A stretch of 36,554 nucleotides of DNA from Deltaproteobacteria bacterium (GTDB lineage Bacteria > Desulfobacterota > Desulfarculia > Adiutricales > Adiutricaceae), in contig JAITKK010000144.1 of assembly GCA_031278475.1 (NCBI GenBank), positions 1 through 36,554 on the forward strand, read 5' to 3'. The notes below the pieces were generated by a model. The model had not been told where the DNA came from, ran no database searches, and worked only from the letters and a program-made list of their open reading frames with translations. Below are positions 8,468-16,666 of this stretch, piece by piece. The translations under genes and the position numbers were made by a program. Numbering within the stretch: the first letter of the stretch is position 1; each line of letters opens with the position of its first letter.

Positions 8468-8496
8468 ATACTACAATTATTGTTAATAACATGCAA
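8468..8496 (-). promoter_or_regulatory. Candidate sigma-70 promoter for the phosphatase gene
   Basis: On the minus strand, TTGCAT (8496-8491) and TAGTAT (8473-8468) are separated by exactly 17 bases of AT-rich DNA, giving a start site near 8461, about 80 bases before the GTG start. The AT-rich patch stands out in GC-rich surroundings. Confidence 0.45.
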
Positions 8497-8524
8497 CTAG
8501 TTGTTAATCTGCAAACTTTGTGGC

Positions 8525-8554
8525 CCCGGAGGGGCCCCGCGGGGACCCTCCGGG
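8525..8554. repeat. GC-rich perfect inverted repeat
   Basis: A 9-base arm CCCGGAGGG (8525-8533) pairs with CCCTCCGGG (8546-8554), with a CCCC/GGGG inner pairing between them. There is no T-run on either side, so it is not a classical intrinsic terminator, but it would form a very stable stem-loop in RNA. Confidence 0.6.
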
Positions 8555-8857
8555 CAGAGGACGGCTTTCCCTGGGCCGCGCGCGGCATGGGGGAATGGGC
8601 TTTGCCTTGCGGAAACGTCACGCCCGCCGCACTATCATAGGCCCATGCCTTGGGATCCATGCCTTGGGGGTTTGGGGTGGTTTTTTTCCGGAAGGGGGCG
8701 GAAAACGGCGGGCCATGGCATCCACGGTGCGGAAAAGAGGGGGTGTGGCTCTAAAAATATTGTATGGGATCAAAACCCGTTTACCGAAACTTTGCTTCCC
8801 GCAAAAAACGCAGTCTTGGCGCCCTGGCATTGCCAAGATGGTTGCCAGGAGGGGAGC

Positions 8858-9301
8858 CTATAGTTTGGGTGGGACGCTGGGGTCGTTCGCCGTGACCCTG
8901 GGGCCGCCCTCCACAAGGGTGGTCGTGGCCCCGCTGTCGTAGGTGTAGGTAACAGTCCCTGTGTTCTTGTGGTTGGCCGAGAAGCTGTAGGTGGGGGGAT
9001 CGGTGTCCACGACCAGGGTTATGGGCCCGTAGAGCACGTTGTAGTCTATGGTGAGGGCCCCGTCGGTGACCAGGGCGGAGTAGTTGGTGGTGTAGCTGCT
9101 TTCCGCTATGAAGTAGGCCTCCTCGGCCATGGCCACGTTGTGGCAGGCGCCCTGCGCGGCCGAGTTCAGGGCCCTGCGGCGGTAGCTGGCGTACTGGGGG
9201 GTGGCTATGGCGGCAAGCAGCCCCACTATGGCTATGACTATGAGCAGCTCGATCAAGGTGAAGCCCTTGCGGGCATCGCTTTTCATTTTTGGCTTGTGCA
9301 T
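8858..9301 (-). CDS. Type IV pilin-like protein (prepilin)
   Basis: A 147-residue prepilin. A 13-residue basic leader ends at G13, followed by FTLIELLIVIAIVGLLAAIA, the hydrophobic N-terminal helix of type IV pilins, with the key glutamate at mature position 5 (E18). PilD-type peptidase would cut between G13 and F14. The mature protein is short, with a globular part rich in Thr, Tyr and Ser and no C-terminal disulfide pair of the usual kind. Of several in-frame starts I chose ATG at 9301, which has GGAG about 9 bases upstream; ATG at 9286 is possible. No other pilus gene is nearby, so assembly genes must be elsewhere. Confidence 0.88.
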   Translation of the reverse strand: MHKPKMKSDARKGFTLIELLIVIAIVGLLAAIATPQYASYRRRALNSAAQGACHNVAMAEEAYFIAESSYTTNYSALVTDGALTIDYNVLYGPITLVVDTDPPTYSFSANHKNTGTVTYTYDSGATTTLVEGGPRVTANDPSVPPKL

Positions 9302-9814
9302 GTCCGAGGCTCCACGGCGATCCAAGCTTGGAACTGAGGTCCCGCCCCCATCTGTGCAATTGCCGCGCCAAGGCGGAAGCCCGCGCAGGGGGCCAAGGGT
9401 AGCCGAAGGCGGCAGGCCCAGTGCGAGGGGGGCCTTATGAGGCTCCCAGTAGCCCCAACCAGATCAAATATAGCATTATTAGGGCAAGATTAAGTGAGAA
9501 ATTTACCCAAAAAAATGACCTCCGTCAATAGTTTTCACAAGTGGGGGCTGAAGGCATCCAATGGGTCCGGAACCTGGAATCCCCGAGGGCTCCCCCCTTA
9601 GAAAGCACCATATACGTTTATATTTAGTAACATGACATATTATATAGATTTTTAGCCCAAAAGGAGCCCAAGCTAGCCAAAGCCGAATGGGCCCGAGAGC
9701 CAGCGAGGCGGCCAAAAACACAAATGAAAGTACCTAATCCTTAGCCCGGCCCGGCAGACGCCCCCAAGAGACCCTGGGCCGAAAGGGGGCGCTGTTGCGG
9801 GGGGGCTCCGCCCA

Positions 9815-9885
9815 CCCAAGCGCCTCGCCCAAGCGCCTCGCCCAAGTGCCTCGCCCAAGTGCCTTGCCCAAGCCCCGCGCCCAAG
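9815..9885. repeat. 13-bp tandem repeat, five copies plus partial
   Basis: Unit CCCAAGCGCCTCG occurs at 9815, 9828, 9841, 9854 and 9867, with a partial sixth copy at 9880. Copies differ at one to four positions. It lies 70 bases before the 23-bp array. Confidence 0.85.
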
Positions 9886-9956
9886 GAAGTGTTGGCTACC
9901 AGTAGGAATGCTTCGCTTGAGAGCGGGGTCGGGGCGAATATGATGGTGGAACTGTG

Positions 9957-10234
9957 TGTAATTAGAAACGGGGATTGGGTGCAATTGGAAGCAGGGATTG
10001 TGTGTAATTAGAAACGGGGATTGGTGCAATTATTAGCGGGGATTGGGTGTAATTAGAAACGGGGATTGGGTGCAATTATTAGCGGGGATTTGGATGTAAT
10101 TAGAAACGGGGATTGGGTGTAATTAGAAACAGGGATTGGGTGCAATTGGAAACGGGGATTGGGTGCAATTATTAGCGGGGATTTGGATGTTAATTAGAAA
10201 CGGGGATTGGGTGTAATTAGAAACAGGGATTGGC
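9957..10234. repeat. 23-bp tandem repeat array, 12 copies
   Basis: Twelve head-to-tail copies of a unit close to TGYAATTRGAAACGGGGATT followed by GGG. Two copies have a one-base longer end (GATTTGGA), one has an extra T, and one is a base short. Three subtypes are distinguishable by the middle (ATTAGAAA, ATTGGAA, ATTATTAG) and alternate in a pattern, suggesting higher-order duplication of multi-unit blocks. There are no unique spacers, so it is not a CRISPR array. Confidence 0.92.
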
Positions 10235-10293
10235 TGTGATACTCCAGGGCATTGGCATCCCGGCCCCATGAAAACCCAAAAAAACACTTGCTT

Positions 10294-10321
10294 TTGACAT
10301 CAATCGCGTATATTATAGTTA
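10294..10321 (+). promoter_or_regulatory. Candidate promoter upstream of the structured RNA
   Basis: A perfect -35 TTGACA at 10294-10299 is followed by an AT-rich stretch. TAGTTA at 10316-10321 (16-base spacer) or TATAGT at 10314-10319 (14-base spacer) could be the -10. The start site would be near 10330. Confidence 0.4.
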
Positions 10322-10329
10322 TTTGTCGC

Positions 10330-10699
10330 ATCTGTGTTTCCGAACCAGTGGCCGCACTAGCGGCCATGACGCACTCAGGCCTGAAGCTTGGGAGCGGATA
10401 ACATGGAGCGTTGAGCCTGTCCTAGTTATCTAGATGTCCTCTGAAAGGACTTCGTAAAGAGCCGTAAGTAACGGCTCCCTCTGATTGATTGGGACACAGG
10501 TTCAAGGCCCTCTCGGAATCCAAGGGGACAAAGCGCCCCGCCGTGCGGCATGCCTCTGATTAGTACCCTCACCTGCACCTAAAACAAAATGCCAAAGCGT
10601 AGGCCGTGGCCGGAAGCCACACCCGCCTACATTTAATATATTTTCAGGCCATGAAGGCCGCCGCCTCGGATTGCATCCCGAGGCGGCGGCCTTTTTTTT
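10330..10699 (+). ncRNA. Candidate structured non-coding RNA
   Basis: About 370 bases between a promoter-like element and a very strong terminator, with no open frame of note. Visible stems: GGCCGC/GCGGCC with a 4-base loop (near 10350-10365); GTCC/GGAC around TCTGAAA (near 10436-10450); GAGCCGT/ACGGCTC with a 5-base loop (near 10459-10477); and a two-part stem GTAGGC-GTGGC/GCCAC-GCCTAC with loop CGGAA (10599-10630). I checked for tmRNA, RNase P, SRP and 6S signatures, and for a cobalamin riboswitch, and recognise none. It could be a long leader with attenuator for the TonB receptor gene, or an independent RNA. Confidence 0.35.
10656..10699 (+). terminator. Strong intrinsic terminator
   Basis: A 14-base perfect GC-rich stem (10656-10669 with 10678-10691) around an 8-base loop is followed by eight T residues (10692-10699). 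It lies 320 bases before the TonB receptor start codon and ends whatever is transcribed from 10.3 kb. Confidence 0.9.
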
Positions 10700-11018
10700 G
10701 ACCATAATTGCCCTTATTTTCGCCCTTATTTTCCTGTAATTTCGCCCTTTTTTTGCTTTCGTTTTCCCAAAGCATCGTAAGTATTTTCAACCGTTTTCCG
10801 TCATTTCGAACAAATCCGTTAAGTATTCGTTTTTTGTGCGCTGGTTTTAGTGCCCGGTGTTCGCATTTTCCAAAATAGACACACCCCAAACAAAACGACA
10901 CAGCCAGCCCACCTGATCACTTGTCACAATGCATCCCCTGCGAGGAGCCCAGGACCCATGGGCAAATATTGGGGGGTTTTGCGCTGGATTGCATTTTTGA
11001 AACAGGGAGCCAAGATAG

Positions 11019-13190
11019 ATGCCAAGACCATTCATAATTTTAGCAATCACTATTATCCTTTCCTGCGCACCCGCGGCACTCGCCCAGTCACCCCAGGGGA
11101 CGGAGCACCGCCTGGAGCCAATCGACGTCACCTCCACCAAGACCGCACTTGACAAGCGCCTGGTCCCCTTCAGCGCCTACTCCGTAACGAACGAAGACTA
11201 CAAGGAAAAGCCCTCCGGGTACTACAACACGGTGGGCGAGATGATCCGCGATGTCCCGGGCGTGCACGTGGGCGAGTTCTTCCCTTGGGGCATGTCCTGG
11301 ATACAGCTTCGTGGCACCGGGAACGGCGTGAACCGCACGGTCCAGATGGTGGACGGGCTGCCCGTTTACGTCTGGCAGGGGTCCACGATGAACACCCATG
11401 ACATAGGCCAGGTGGACGTGCTCCTGGGGCCCTCGTCCGCCCTGTACGGCTCCAACGCCTCAGGCGGCGTTGTCAACATGATAACCCGCAGGGGCGAGGC
11501 CGGCATGGGCATCAACGTGGAGCTGGCCTACGGCAGCAGGAACACCTTCCGGCCGCACATCCACTTCGGTGACGCCGTCGAGGCATCGGGTGGCACCTTC
11601 CGCTACTACGTGTCCTACTCGGGGGACTTCTCGGACGGCTACATGATGCAGCCAATAGGCGAGATGATGCGGACGCACGCCTCCTCGGGCTACAGCAACG
11701 CAACCGAGGGCCAGGTTACCGGTGCCGGCATGGAGAACAACAACTACAGATACAACTACTTCGCAACCCGCCTTGACTGGGAGAGCGACGAGGGTGCCTA
11801 TGTGTCCTGGTCGCTCAACTACGCGAACCGCTACCTCCACGGCGGCCAGCCCAACTTCACCGCCCACGACAACGCGCACCAGATTATAACCTCTGTGAGG
11901 GCCGGGACACCCATCTCCGACTGGGGCACCCTCAAGCTCGCCATCGGCTACCAGGCCTTCGAGACCTATTGCAACGGCACCGCTGGCTTTTCATACGATG
12001 TGGACACGGGGCTCCTCACCCTGAACACGACACCTAATACAAGGCGCATCTGCGTGGGAACCGGCAACCGCAAGCACATGCCAATCGACCTGCAGCTGGA
12101 CATCAAGCCCGTCGAAAACGACATCATCACCGTGGGCTTCTTCTACAGCAGGGGCTGGGTGAACCCGCAGCATGCGGTGGGCATAAACCCAAACAACGCC
12201 AACTACGGGCGGCTCACCCAAGAGTTCAGGTTCAACGAGACCCAGTACAGCTTCTACCTGCAGAACAGCCTCACCCTTCTTAACGACAAGCTGAGCATCC
12301 TGGTGGGGCTGCGCTACGACAAGTGGAAATACGACAACATCTACAACATGAACTGGAACCCCAGCGCCATCCCAGGGGCCAGCTTCGACAACATCGCCTT
12401 CCGCTCGGGCGTAAAGTACTGGGTGAACGACAACATCGGCCTCCACGTGGCCTACGGCACCGCCTACTGGCAGAACCCCCAGAACCTCTTCACCTCCGGG
12501 ATTACGGGCCAAAATCAGAATCAGATCAATTACAGGCTGGAGAACCACAACCTGAAACCCGAAAAGACCTGGATGGCGGAATTCGGCATTGACTTCATCA
12601 AGCCGGAATGGGGGACCGAGGCCTACCTCACCTTCTACACCGGGGAAATCAAGGACGTGCAGACCTCCTACACGGTCTACGAGGATCCCTTGACAAACCC
12701 CAAGACCGTCTACACAAGGACCAAGAACAACGGCCTTGTGAGCATCAGGGGCGTGGAGTTCTCCCTGAGCCAGGAGCTCATACCGAACATACTTAAAATC
12801 AGCGGTTCGGCCACCTTCAACCACTCCAGGATAAAGCAGGACGAAAACCCCAGGTACGTGGGCAACAAGCTCTCCCACTCGCCCGAATTCGTGGCCTCGG
12901 TGAACCTCCTCTTCACCAAGCCCGATCTCTTCAACATGAGCGTGAGCTACCGCCATACAGACGATCGCTACTACAACAACGCCAACGACGAGTACGTTCA
13001 CTACCACATGAGGAACGTGGATGTCCTGGACGCCAGGATATGGCGGGACTGGCAGCTCTCCGACAAGGTGACCATGACCACCCAGATTTCCGGGACCAAC
13101 CTGACCGACCTAAGCTACGAGGGCCTGTACACCTACATGGCCCCGGGCTTCTACGTGGAAGGCATGATTAGCTTCACCTACCATTATTGA
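11019..13190 (+). CDS. TonB-dependent outer-membrane receptor
   Basis: A 723-residue receptor. A signal peptide ends near ALA22. A plug domain covers about 35-155 with typical features: an RDVPGVHV stretch, IQLRGTGNG, VQMVDGLPVY and the ALYGSNASGGVVNMITRRG segment. The remainder alternates Tyr-, Trp- and Asn-rich strands of a 22-stranded barrel and ends in ISFTYHY, a typical outer-membrane C-terminus. AGGGAG lies about 9 bases before the ATG. It moves a large ligand across the outer membrane using TonB energy. The downstream periplasmic binding protein and FecCD-type ABC genes make it an uptake system for a siderophore, heme, corrinoid or similar metal chelate. The ligand cannot be read from sequence. 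Confidence 0.95.
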   Translation: MPRPFIILAITIILSCAPAALAQSPQGTEHRLEPIDVTSTKTALDKRLVPFSAYSVTNEDYKEKPSGYYNTVGEMIRDVPGVHVGEFFPWGMSWIQLRGTGNGVNRTVQMVDGLPVYVWQGSTMNTHDIGQVDVLLGPSSALYGSNASGGVVNMITRRGEAGMGINVELAYGSRNTFRPHIHFGDAVEASGGTFRYYVSYSGDFSDGYMMQPIGEMMRTHASSGYSNATEGQVTGAGMENNNYRYNYFATRLDWESDEGAYVSWSLNYANRYLHGGQPNFTAHDNAHQIITSVRAGTPISDWGTLKLAIGYQAFETYCNGTAGFSYDVDTGLLTLNTTPNTRRICVGTGNRKHMPIDLQLDIKPVENDIITVGFFYSRGWVNPQHAVGINPNNANYGRLTQEFRFNETQYSFYLQNSLTLLNDKLSILVGLRYDKWKYDNIYNMNWNPSAIPGASFDNIAFRSGVKYWVNDNIGLHVAYGTAYWQNPQNLFTSGITGQNQNQINYRLENHNLKPEKTWMAEFGIDFIKPEWGTEAYLTFYTGEIKDVQTSYTVYEDPLTNPKTVYTRTKNNGLVSIRGVEFSLSQELIPNILKISGSATFNHSRIKQDENPRYVGNKLSHSPEFVASVNLLFTKPDLFNMSVSYRHTDDRYYNNANDEYVHYHMRNVDVLDARIWRDWQLSDKVTMTTQISGTNLTDLSYEGLYTYMAPGFYVEGMISFTYHY

Positions 13191-13210
13191 TTGTTCAGGC
13201 TTCTATGAAC

Positions 13211-13267
13211 CGCTTGCCGTGAAAGCCCCGGGCAAGCGCTGCCCTGCCGCGGCCCTGCCGCGGCAGG
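13211..13267 (+). promoter_or_regulatory. Two intergenic hairpins between receptor and binding-protein genes
   Basis: CGCTTGCC (13211-13218) pairs with GGCAAGCG (13231-13238), and a 14-base palindrome CCTGCCGCGGCAGG follows (13254-13267), preceded by a direct repeat of its first ten bases. There is no T-run. Such stems between operon genes may protect the upstream mRNA or lower downstream expression; this is inference. Confidence 0.5.
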
Positions 13268-13302
13268 ACACCCACAATGGATCCTGGGCGTCGGAAGAAA
13301 CC

Positions 13303-14529
13303 ATGAGAGCAACCCTTACGATCCTGCTGTCGATCGCAGCCCTTTTGCTCGCGGGCCCCTGGGCGGGGCGAAGCCCTGCCCAGGGGGGATCCCCGGGCGT
13401 GGGGCAGGCAAGCGCCACAAGGACCGTCACCGACATGCGGGGGAAGATTGTGGAGCTTCCGGAGGATCCCAAGAGGGTCGCGACCATAGACGACGGCTTC
13501 GTGGAGGCGGTGATGACCCACCTGGGCGTGGCTGACAAGGTGGCCGCCATCGCCTCTTGGAGCCTTAAGCGGGAGTACCGCTACGACTACGGGACAATCT
13601 CCGGGGAGACTTACGAGTACGCGGGGCTCAACACCATGAAGTACCTCCACCCGTGGCTTGACCGGCTCCCGTGCTTCAACTCCCCGCAGGGGGACATCCT
13701 GAACTTCGAGGCCCTGGCAAAGGCCGAGCCGGATCTTGTGATCCTGCGGGTAGGCGACTGCACCGTGGGCGACAGCGAGACCGAGAAGGCCCAGGGCACC
13801 ATAGAGACCATAGAGGCCCTGGGCATACCGATCCTTGTGATCTACGCCCCCAGCTTCTTCCACACGGCCGGGCTCTCCACCATGGGAGACGAGATGCGGG
13901 TGATAGGGGAGGCCTTCGGGAAAAGGGATGAGGCCGTGGCACTGTGGGATTACCTGGCTTCCATCGAGGCCATGGCAAAGGACAGGGTCAAGGGGATCCC
14001 GGATGGGTCCAAGGCGAGGGTCGCCTACCTGGGGCTCAACCCGGATCTTAGGAAGAGGGGCGCCATGGCGGCCGTCTTCGGCACCAACACCCCGGAGTCC
14101 TACGTCATAGAGTCGCTCGCCAACGCCAAAAACGCCTTCCGGGGCAAGGGGCACGCCGTGCCCTTGAATCTTGAGAAGCTCTACGTGCTGGACCCGGATG
14201 TGATCATACTTCCCACATATAACGGCTATCACCCGCCCAGGGAGCTCTACGAGGCGCCCTACTTCGAGGACCTGTCCTATCTCAAGGCCATAAGGGACAG
14301 ACGGGTGTTCTCCCTGCCATGGACCCCCATGAACTGCGCGAGAAGGCTCGAGTACCCTATAGACATCCTCATAACCGCCAAGGCCGCCTACCCGGAGGCG
14401 TTCCGGGATTTCCTCCTGAAGGACTTCGTCCTTGGCTTCTACCAAAGGCTCTACGGGGTGGACATGGCCACCGCGGAAGGCCTGAAAGGGACCCAGCTCC
14501 TGGGCTGGACGGACGAGTATGGCTTCTAG
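13303..14529 (+). CDS. Periplasmic metal-chelate/corrinoid-binding protein (FecB/BtuF type)
   Basis: A 408-residue substrate-binding protein. A signal peptide (about residues 1-26, ending SPAQG) precedes the family's opening TVTDMRGKIVELPEDPKRVA. Two lobes follow: an N-terminal one with EALAKAEPDLVILR, and a C-terminal one with LYVLDPDVIILPTYNG and the segment up to RVFSLPWTPMNCARRLEYP. It is longer than BtuF (about 270 residues), nearer to siderophore- or heme-type binders. The start at 13303 has GGAAG about 7 bases upstream and begins the signal peptide; an in-frame start at 13219 would add 28 non-signal residues. It overlaps the permease gene by 11 bases, so the two are translationally coupled. 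Confidence 0.9.
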   Translation: MRATLTILLSIAALLLAGPWAGRSPAQGGSPGVGQASATRTVTDMRGKIVELPEDPKRVATIDDGFVEAVMTHLGVADKVAAIASWSLKREYRYDYGTISGETYEYAGLNTMKYLHPWLDRLPCFNSPQGDILNFEALAKAEPDLVILRVGDCTVGDSETEKAQGTIETIEALGIPILVIYAPSFFHTAGLSTMGDEMRVIGEAFGKRDEAVALWDYLASIEAMAKDRVKGIPDGSKARVAYLGLNPDLRKRGAMAAVFGTNTPESYVIESLANAKNAFRGKGHAVPLNLEKLYVLDPDVIILPTYNGYHPPRELYEAPYFEDLSYLKAIRDRRVFSLPWTPMNCARRLEYPIDILITAKAAYPEAFRDFLLKDFVLGFYQRLYGVDMATAEGLKGTQLLGWTDEYGF

Positions 14530-15541
14530 GCACGGCAAGCTCCTACCCTTGGCCATATTGTCGGCCCTGCTGTTGGGCATGACCCTTCTTGCCCTGCACG
14601 CGGGCGACTACGACTTGGGCCTGGGAGACCTCTTCAGGCTTACCAAGGCAAGGATCATGGGGGATCCTGTGGAGGCCTCCCTGAAGGTGCCTTCCATCAT
14701 CCTCTTCAAGGTGCGCTTCCCAAGGGTGCTCTTGGCCATTGGCGCGGGATTGTCCCTGGGGGTCGCGGGCGCGGCCTACCAGGCCTGCTTCCGCAACCCC
14801 CTGGTGGAACCCTATATCCTGGGTGTCTCCTCCGGGGCGGCCGCGGGGGCCGCCCTGGCCATAGTGTTCCCCAGGCTCTTCCCGCAGGGGCAGCTCGCGA
14901 GCTTCATGCTGGCGCTTCTGGCCGTCTGGGCCAGCTACGGGTTGGCCACCTCAAAGGGCGAGACCCCGGCGGTCGCGCTGGTGCTCTCAGGCATCATTAT
15001 CGGGGCCTTGTTCTCAGCCTTCGTGGGGGTGATGAAATACCTCGCCATGGACAGCCAGCTGAGGGAGATTACCTTCTGGCTCATGGGCGGCCTCTACTAC
15101 GCCACCTGGGGGGACGCGTTCGTTACCTTGGGGGCGGGGATACCCATCCTCGTGGCACTGAGCCTCCAGGGCTGGAAGCTGAACGTGCTCACCCTGGGTG
15201 ACGAGGAGGCCAAGAGCCTTGGCCTCAACCCCAGGCGCTTCAGGTTGCTTGTGGTCGCGGCCGCCACCTTGGCCGCCGCCTTCTCGGTTTCCACCTGCGG
15301 GATTGTGGCCTGGGTGGGGCTCATGATCCCGCACGCCGCGAGGCTTTTCTTAGGCCCCGACCACAGGGCCCTCATGGTGGGCTCCGGCATCCTGGGGGCC
15401 TTTTACCTCCTCGCCTGCGACACGGTCGCGAGGACCATCTCCCAAGCGGAGATCCCGCTGGGCATAGTCACCTCGGTGGTTGGGGCGCCTTACCTTGTGT
15501 GGCTCCTGCGCTCTAGGGGGAGGATCATCTATGGGAGCTGA
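14519..15541 (+). CDS. FecCD-family ABC transporter permease
   Basis: A 340-residue permease with about ten membrane helices. Family hallmarks: RFPRVLLAIGAGLSLGVAGAAYQ, RNPLVEPYILGVSSGAAAGAALA, a GLNPRRFRLL cytoplasmic coupling region, and AWVGLMIPHAARLFLGPDHR. The C-terminal part with EIPLGIVTSVVGAPYLVWLL is complete. It forms the homodimeric inner-membrane channel of the importer encoded with the flanking binding protein and ATPase. Its ATG overlaps the end of the binding-protein gene, and its end overlaps the ATPase start by 11 bases. Motifs fit iron-siderophore, heme and B12 transporters equally. Confidence 0.95.
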   Translation: MASRHGKLLPLAILSALLLGMTLLALHAGDYDLGLGDLFRLTKARIMGDPVEASLKVPSIILFKVRFPRVLLAIGAGLSLGVAGAAYQACFRNPLVEPYILGVSSGAAAGAALAIVFPRLFPQGQLASFMLALLAVWASYGLATSKGETPAVALVLSGIIIGALFSAFVGVMKYLAMDSQLREITFWLMGGLYYATWGDAFVTLGAGIPILVALSLQGWKLNVLTLGDEEAKSLGLNPRRFRLLVVAAATLAAAFSVSTCGIVAWVGLMIPHAARLFLGPDHRALMVGSGILGAFYLLACDTVARTISQAEIPLGIVTSVVGAPYLVWLLRSRGRIIYGS

Positions 15542-16436
15542 GGGTATCACGGCCCCGGGCCCCGATGGGGCCCGGGGGACCGCGCTTATGGAGGCAAGGG
15601 ACCTTGAGTTCTCCTACGGCGAGAAAAAGATCCTGAAAAAGGTCTCCATCGACTTCAGGGCGGGCAGGCTCATGGGGCTTTTGGGCCCCAACGGCAGCGG
15701 CAAGACCACCCTTTTCAAGTGCTGCCTGGGGTTTAGGCGCATCGAGTCCGGCACCCTCAGGCTGGGGGGCAGGCCCTTGGCTTCCTACGGGCCAAAGGCC
15801 CTGGCGAGGAGCATCGCCTACGTGCCCCAAGAGCACCGCCCGGCCTTCCCCTACTCCGTCCGGGAGATGGTGGCCATGGGCCGCACCCCGCACCTTGGGA
15901 TCCGCCCCGCCCTTTCTGAAAAGGACGAGGCCATAGTAAGCGAGGCGATGGGGACGGTGGGCATCTCCGGGCTAGCCGCCGAAAACTACAACCACCTCTC
16001 GGGAGGCCAGAGGCAGCTCACCCTGGTCGCGAGGGCCCTCGCCCAGGGCTCCTCTCTGGTCTTCCTGGACGAGCCCACGTCGTCTTTGGACTTCCGCAAC
16101 CAGATAAGGGTCTGGCAGGCGGTCAGGAGCCTGGTGGGCAAGGGCTCGGGGGCCGTCATCTGCTGCCACGACCCCAACCACATCCTGTGGTTCTGCGACG
16201 ACGCCGCCGTCCTGAAGGACGGCGTGCTCTTGGCGCAGGGGGAGGCCGGCTCGGTCATCTCCGAGGGCATACTGAAAGAGCTCTACGCCGGCGAGGCGCT
16301 CATGACCCGCTCAGGCAGCAAAACCTTCATATACCCCAGGGCCGCGGGCAATCGGGGGGAAGGCAAGGGCGGCCAAGACGGGAAGGATGCCTTAAGCGGC
16401 CAAGAGGGTGAAAACGAGTATAAAGGCAAAGACTAG
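15531..16436 (+). CDS. ABC transporter ATPase of the metal-chelate importer
   Basis: A 301-residue ATPase. Walker A GPNGSGKT at 52-59, Q-loop within YVPQEHRP, signature LSGGQRQ, Walker B VFLDEPTSSLD and the switch histidine in CCHD are all present, in the FepC/BtuD style. A charged, Gly/Lys-rich tail of about 30 residues follows the domain and is unusual. ATG at 15531 has GGGGGAGGA 6 bases upstream and overlaps the permease stop; the open frame begins at 15480. With the receptor, binding protein and permease genes it completes a four-gene uptake system. A terminator follows at 16559. Confidence 0.95.
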   Translation: MGAEGITAPGPDGARGTALMEARDLEFSYGEKKILKKVSIDFRAGRLMGLLGPNGSGKTTLFKCCLGFRRIESGTLRLGGRPLASYGPKALARSIAYVPQEHRPAFPYSVREMVAMGRTPHLGIRPALSEKDEAIVSEAMGTVGISGLAAENYNHLSGGQRQLTLVARALAQGSSLVFLDEPTSSLDFRNQIRVWQAVRSLVGKGSGAVICCHDPNHILWFCDDAAVLKDGVLLAQGEAGSVISEGILKELYAGEALMTRSGSKTFIYPRAAGNRGEGKGGQDGKDALSGQEGENEYKGKD

Positions 16437-16558
16437 GAAAGGCCGATAAGGGCCGATACGGGCCAGATAATCCAATCCGACACAACAACACGCAACCAGG
16501 GAAGAACAAGGGGGTACTTAGGCGTTAGCGACCTTATGAGGAGTGAACAAGGGGCATG

Positions 16559-16595
16559 GCCCCGGGGGCGCCTACGGCGCCCCCGGGGCTTTCTC
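16559..16595 (+). terminator. Intrinsic terminator after the importer operon
   Basis: A perfect 14-base GC stem (16559-16572 with 16576-16589) with a 3-base loop is followed by TTTCTCTT. It ends the importer operon and sits directly before the next promoter. Confidence 0.85.
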
Positions 16596-16624
16596 TTGAC
16601 AGCCGCCCCAAAGGCCCCTAATGT
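16596..16624 (+). promoter_or_regulatory. Promoter of the first glycine-zipper membrane gene
   Basis: TTGACA (16596-16601), 17-base spacer, TAATGT (16619-16624). The spacer and flanks are nearly identical to those at 18726-18754 upstream of the second paralogue, so this element was duplicated with the gene. The start codon is 43 bases beyond the -10. Confidence 0.7.
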
Positions 16625-16666
16625 CACTATAAAAGGTGATAATAGGTCACCTCTGCGGGGTTGGAG

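Larger units (their letters stand above)
8382..8857. other. Intergenic region between phosphatase and pilin genes
   Basis: About 476 bases without a supported gene. It holds the phosphatase promoter candidate, a GC-rich hairpin at 8525-8554, and otherwise nothing recognisable. Open frames crossing it (for example 8520-8942 plus) have no family features. Confidence 0.5.
9302..11018. other. 1.7-kb gene-free region
   Basis: No coding region can be supported. It holds a 13-bp repeat (9815-9885), a 12-copy 23-bp array (9957-10234), a promoter-like pair (10294-10321), several perfect hairpins, a strong terminator (10656-10699), and then about 320 bases leading to the TonB receptor gene. AT-rich patches occur near 9460-9500 and 9600-9660. 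Some minus-strand open frames here are translated repeats. Confidence 0.7.

Noticed and set aside
9673-10029. Minus-strand open frame of 118 residues
   Set aside because: It is mostly translated 13-bp and 23-bp repeats.
9957-10234. CRISPR array
   Set aside because: The 23-bp units are directly adjacent with no unique spacers, and no cas gene is in the window.
10644-10901. Lys-rich minus-strand open frame of 85 residues
   Set aside because: It runs through a perfect intrinsic terminator and has no family features.
10330-11018. Cobalamin riboswitch upstream of the TonB receptor
   Set aside because: The conserved GCCACTG box and the core that normally accompany it could not be found on the plus strand.
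13195-14580. Long minus-strand open frame (461 residues) opposite the binding-protein gene
   Set aside because: It is a high-GC shadow of a well-supported transporter gene and shows no domain features. The same applies to 11991-13007 and 4622-5527.
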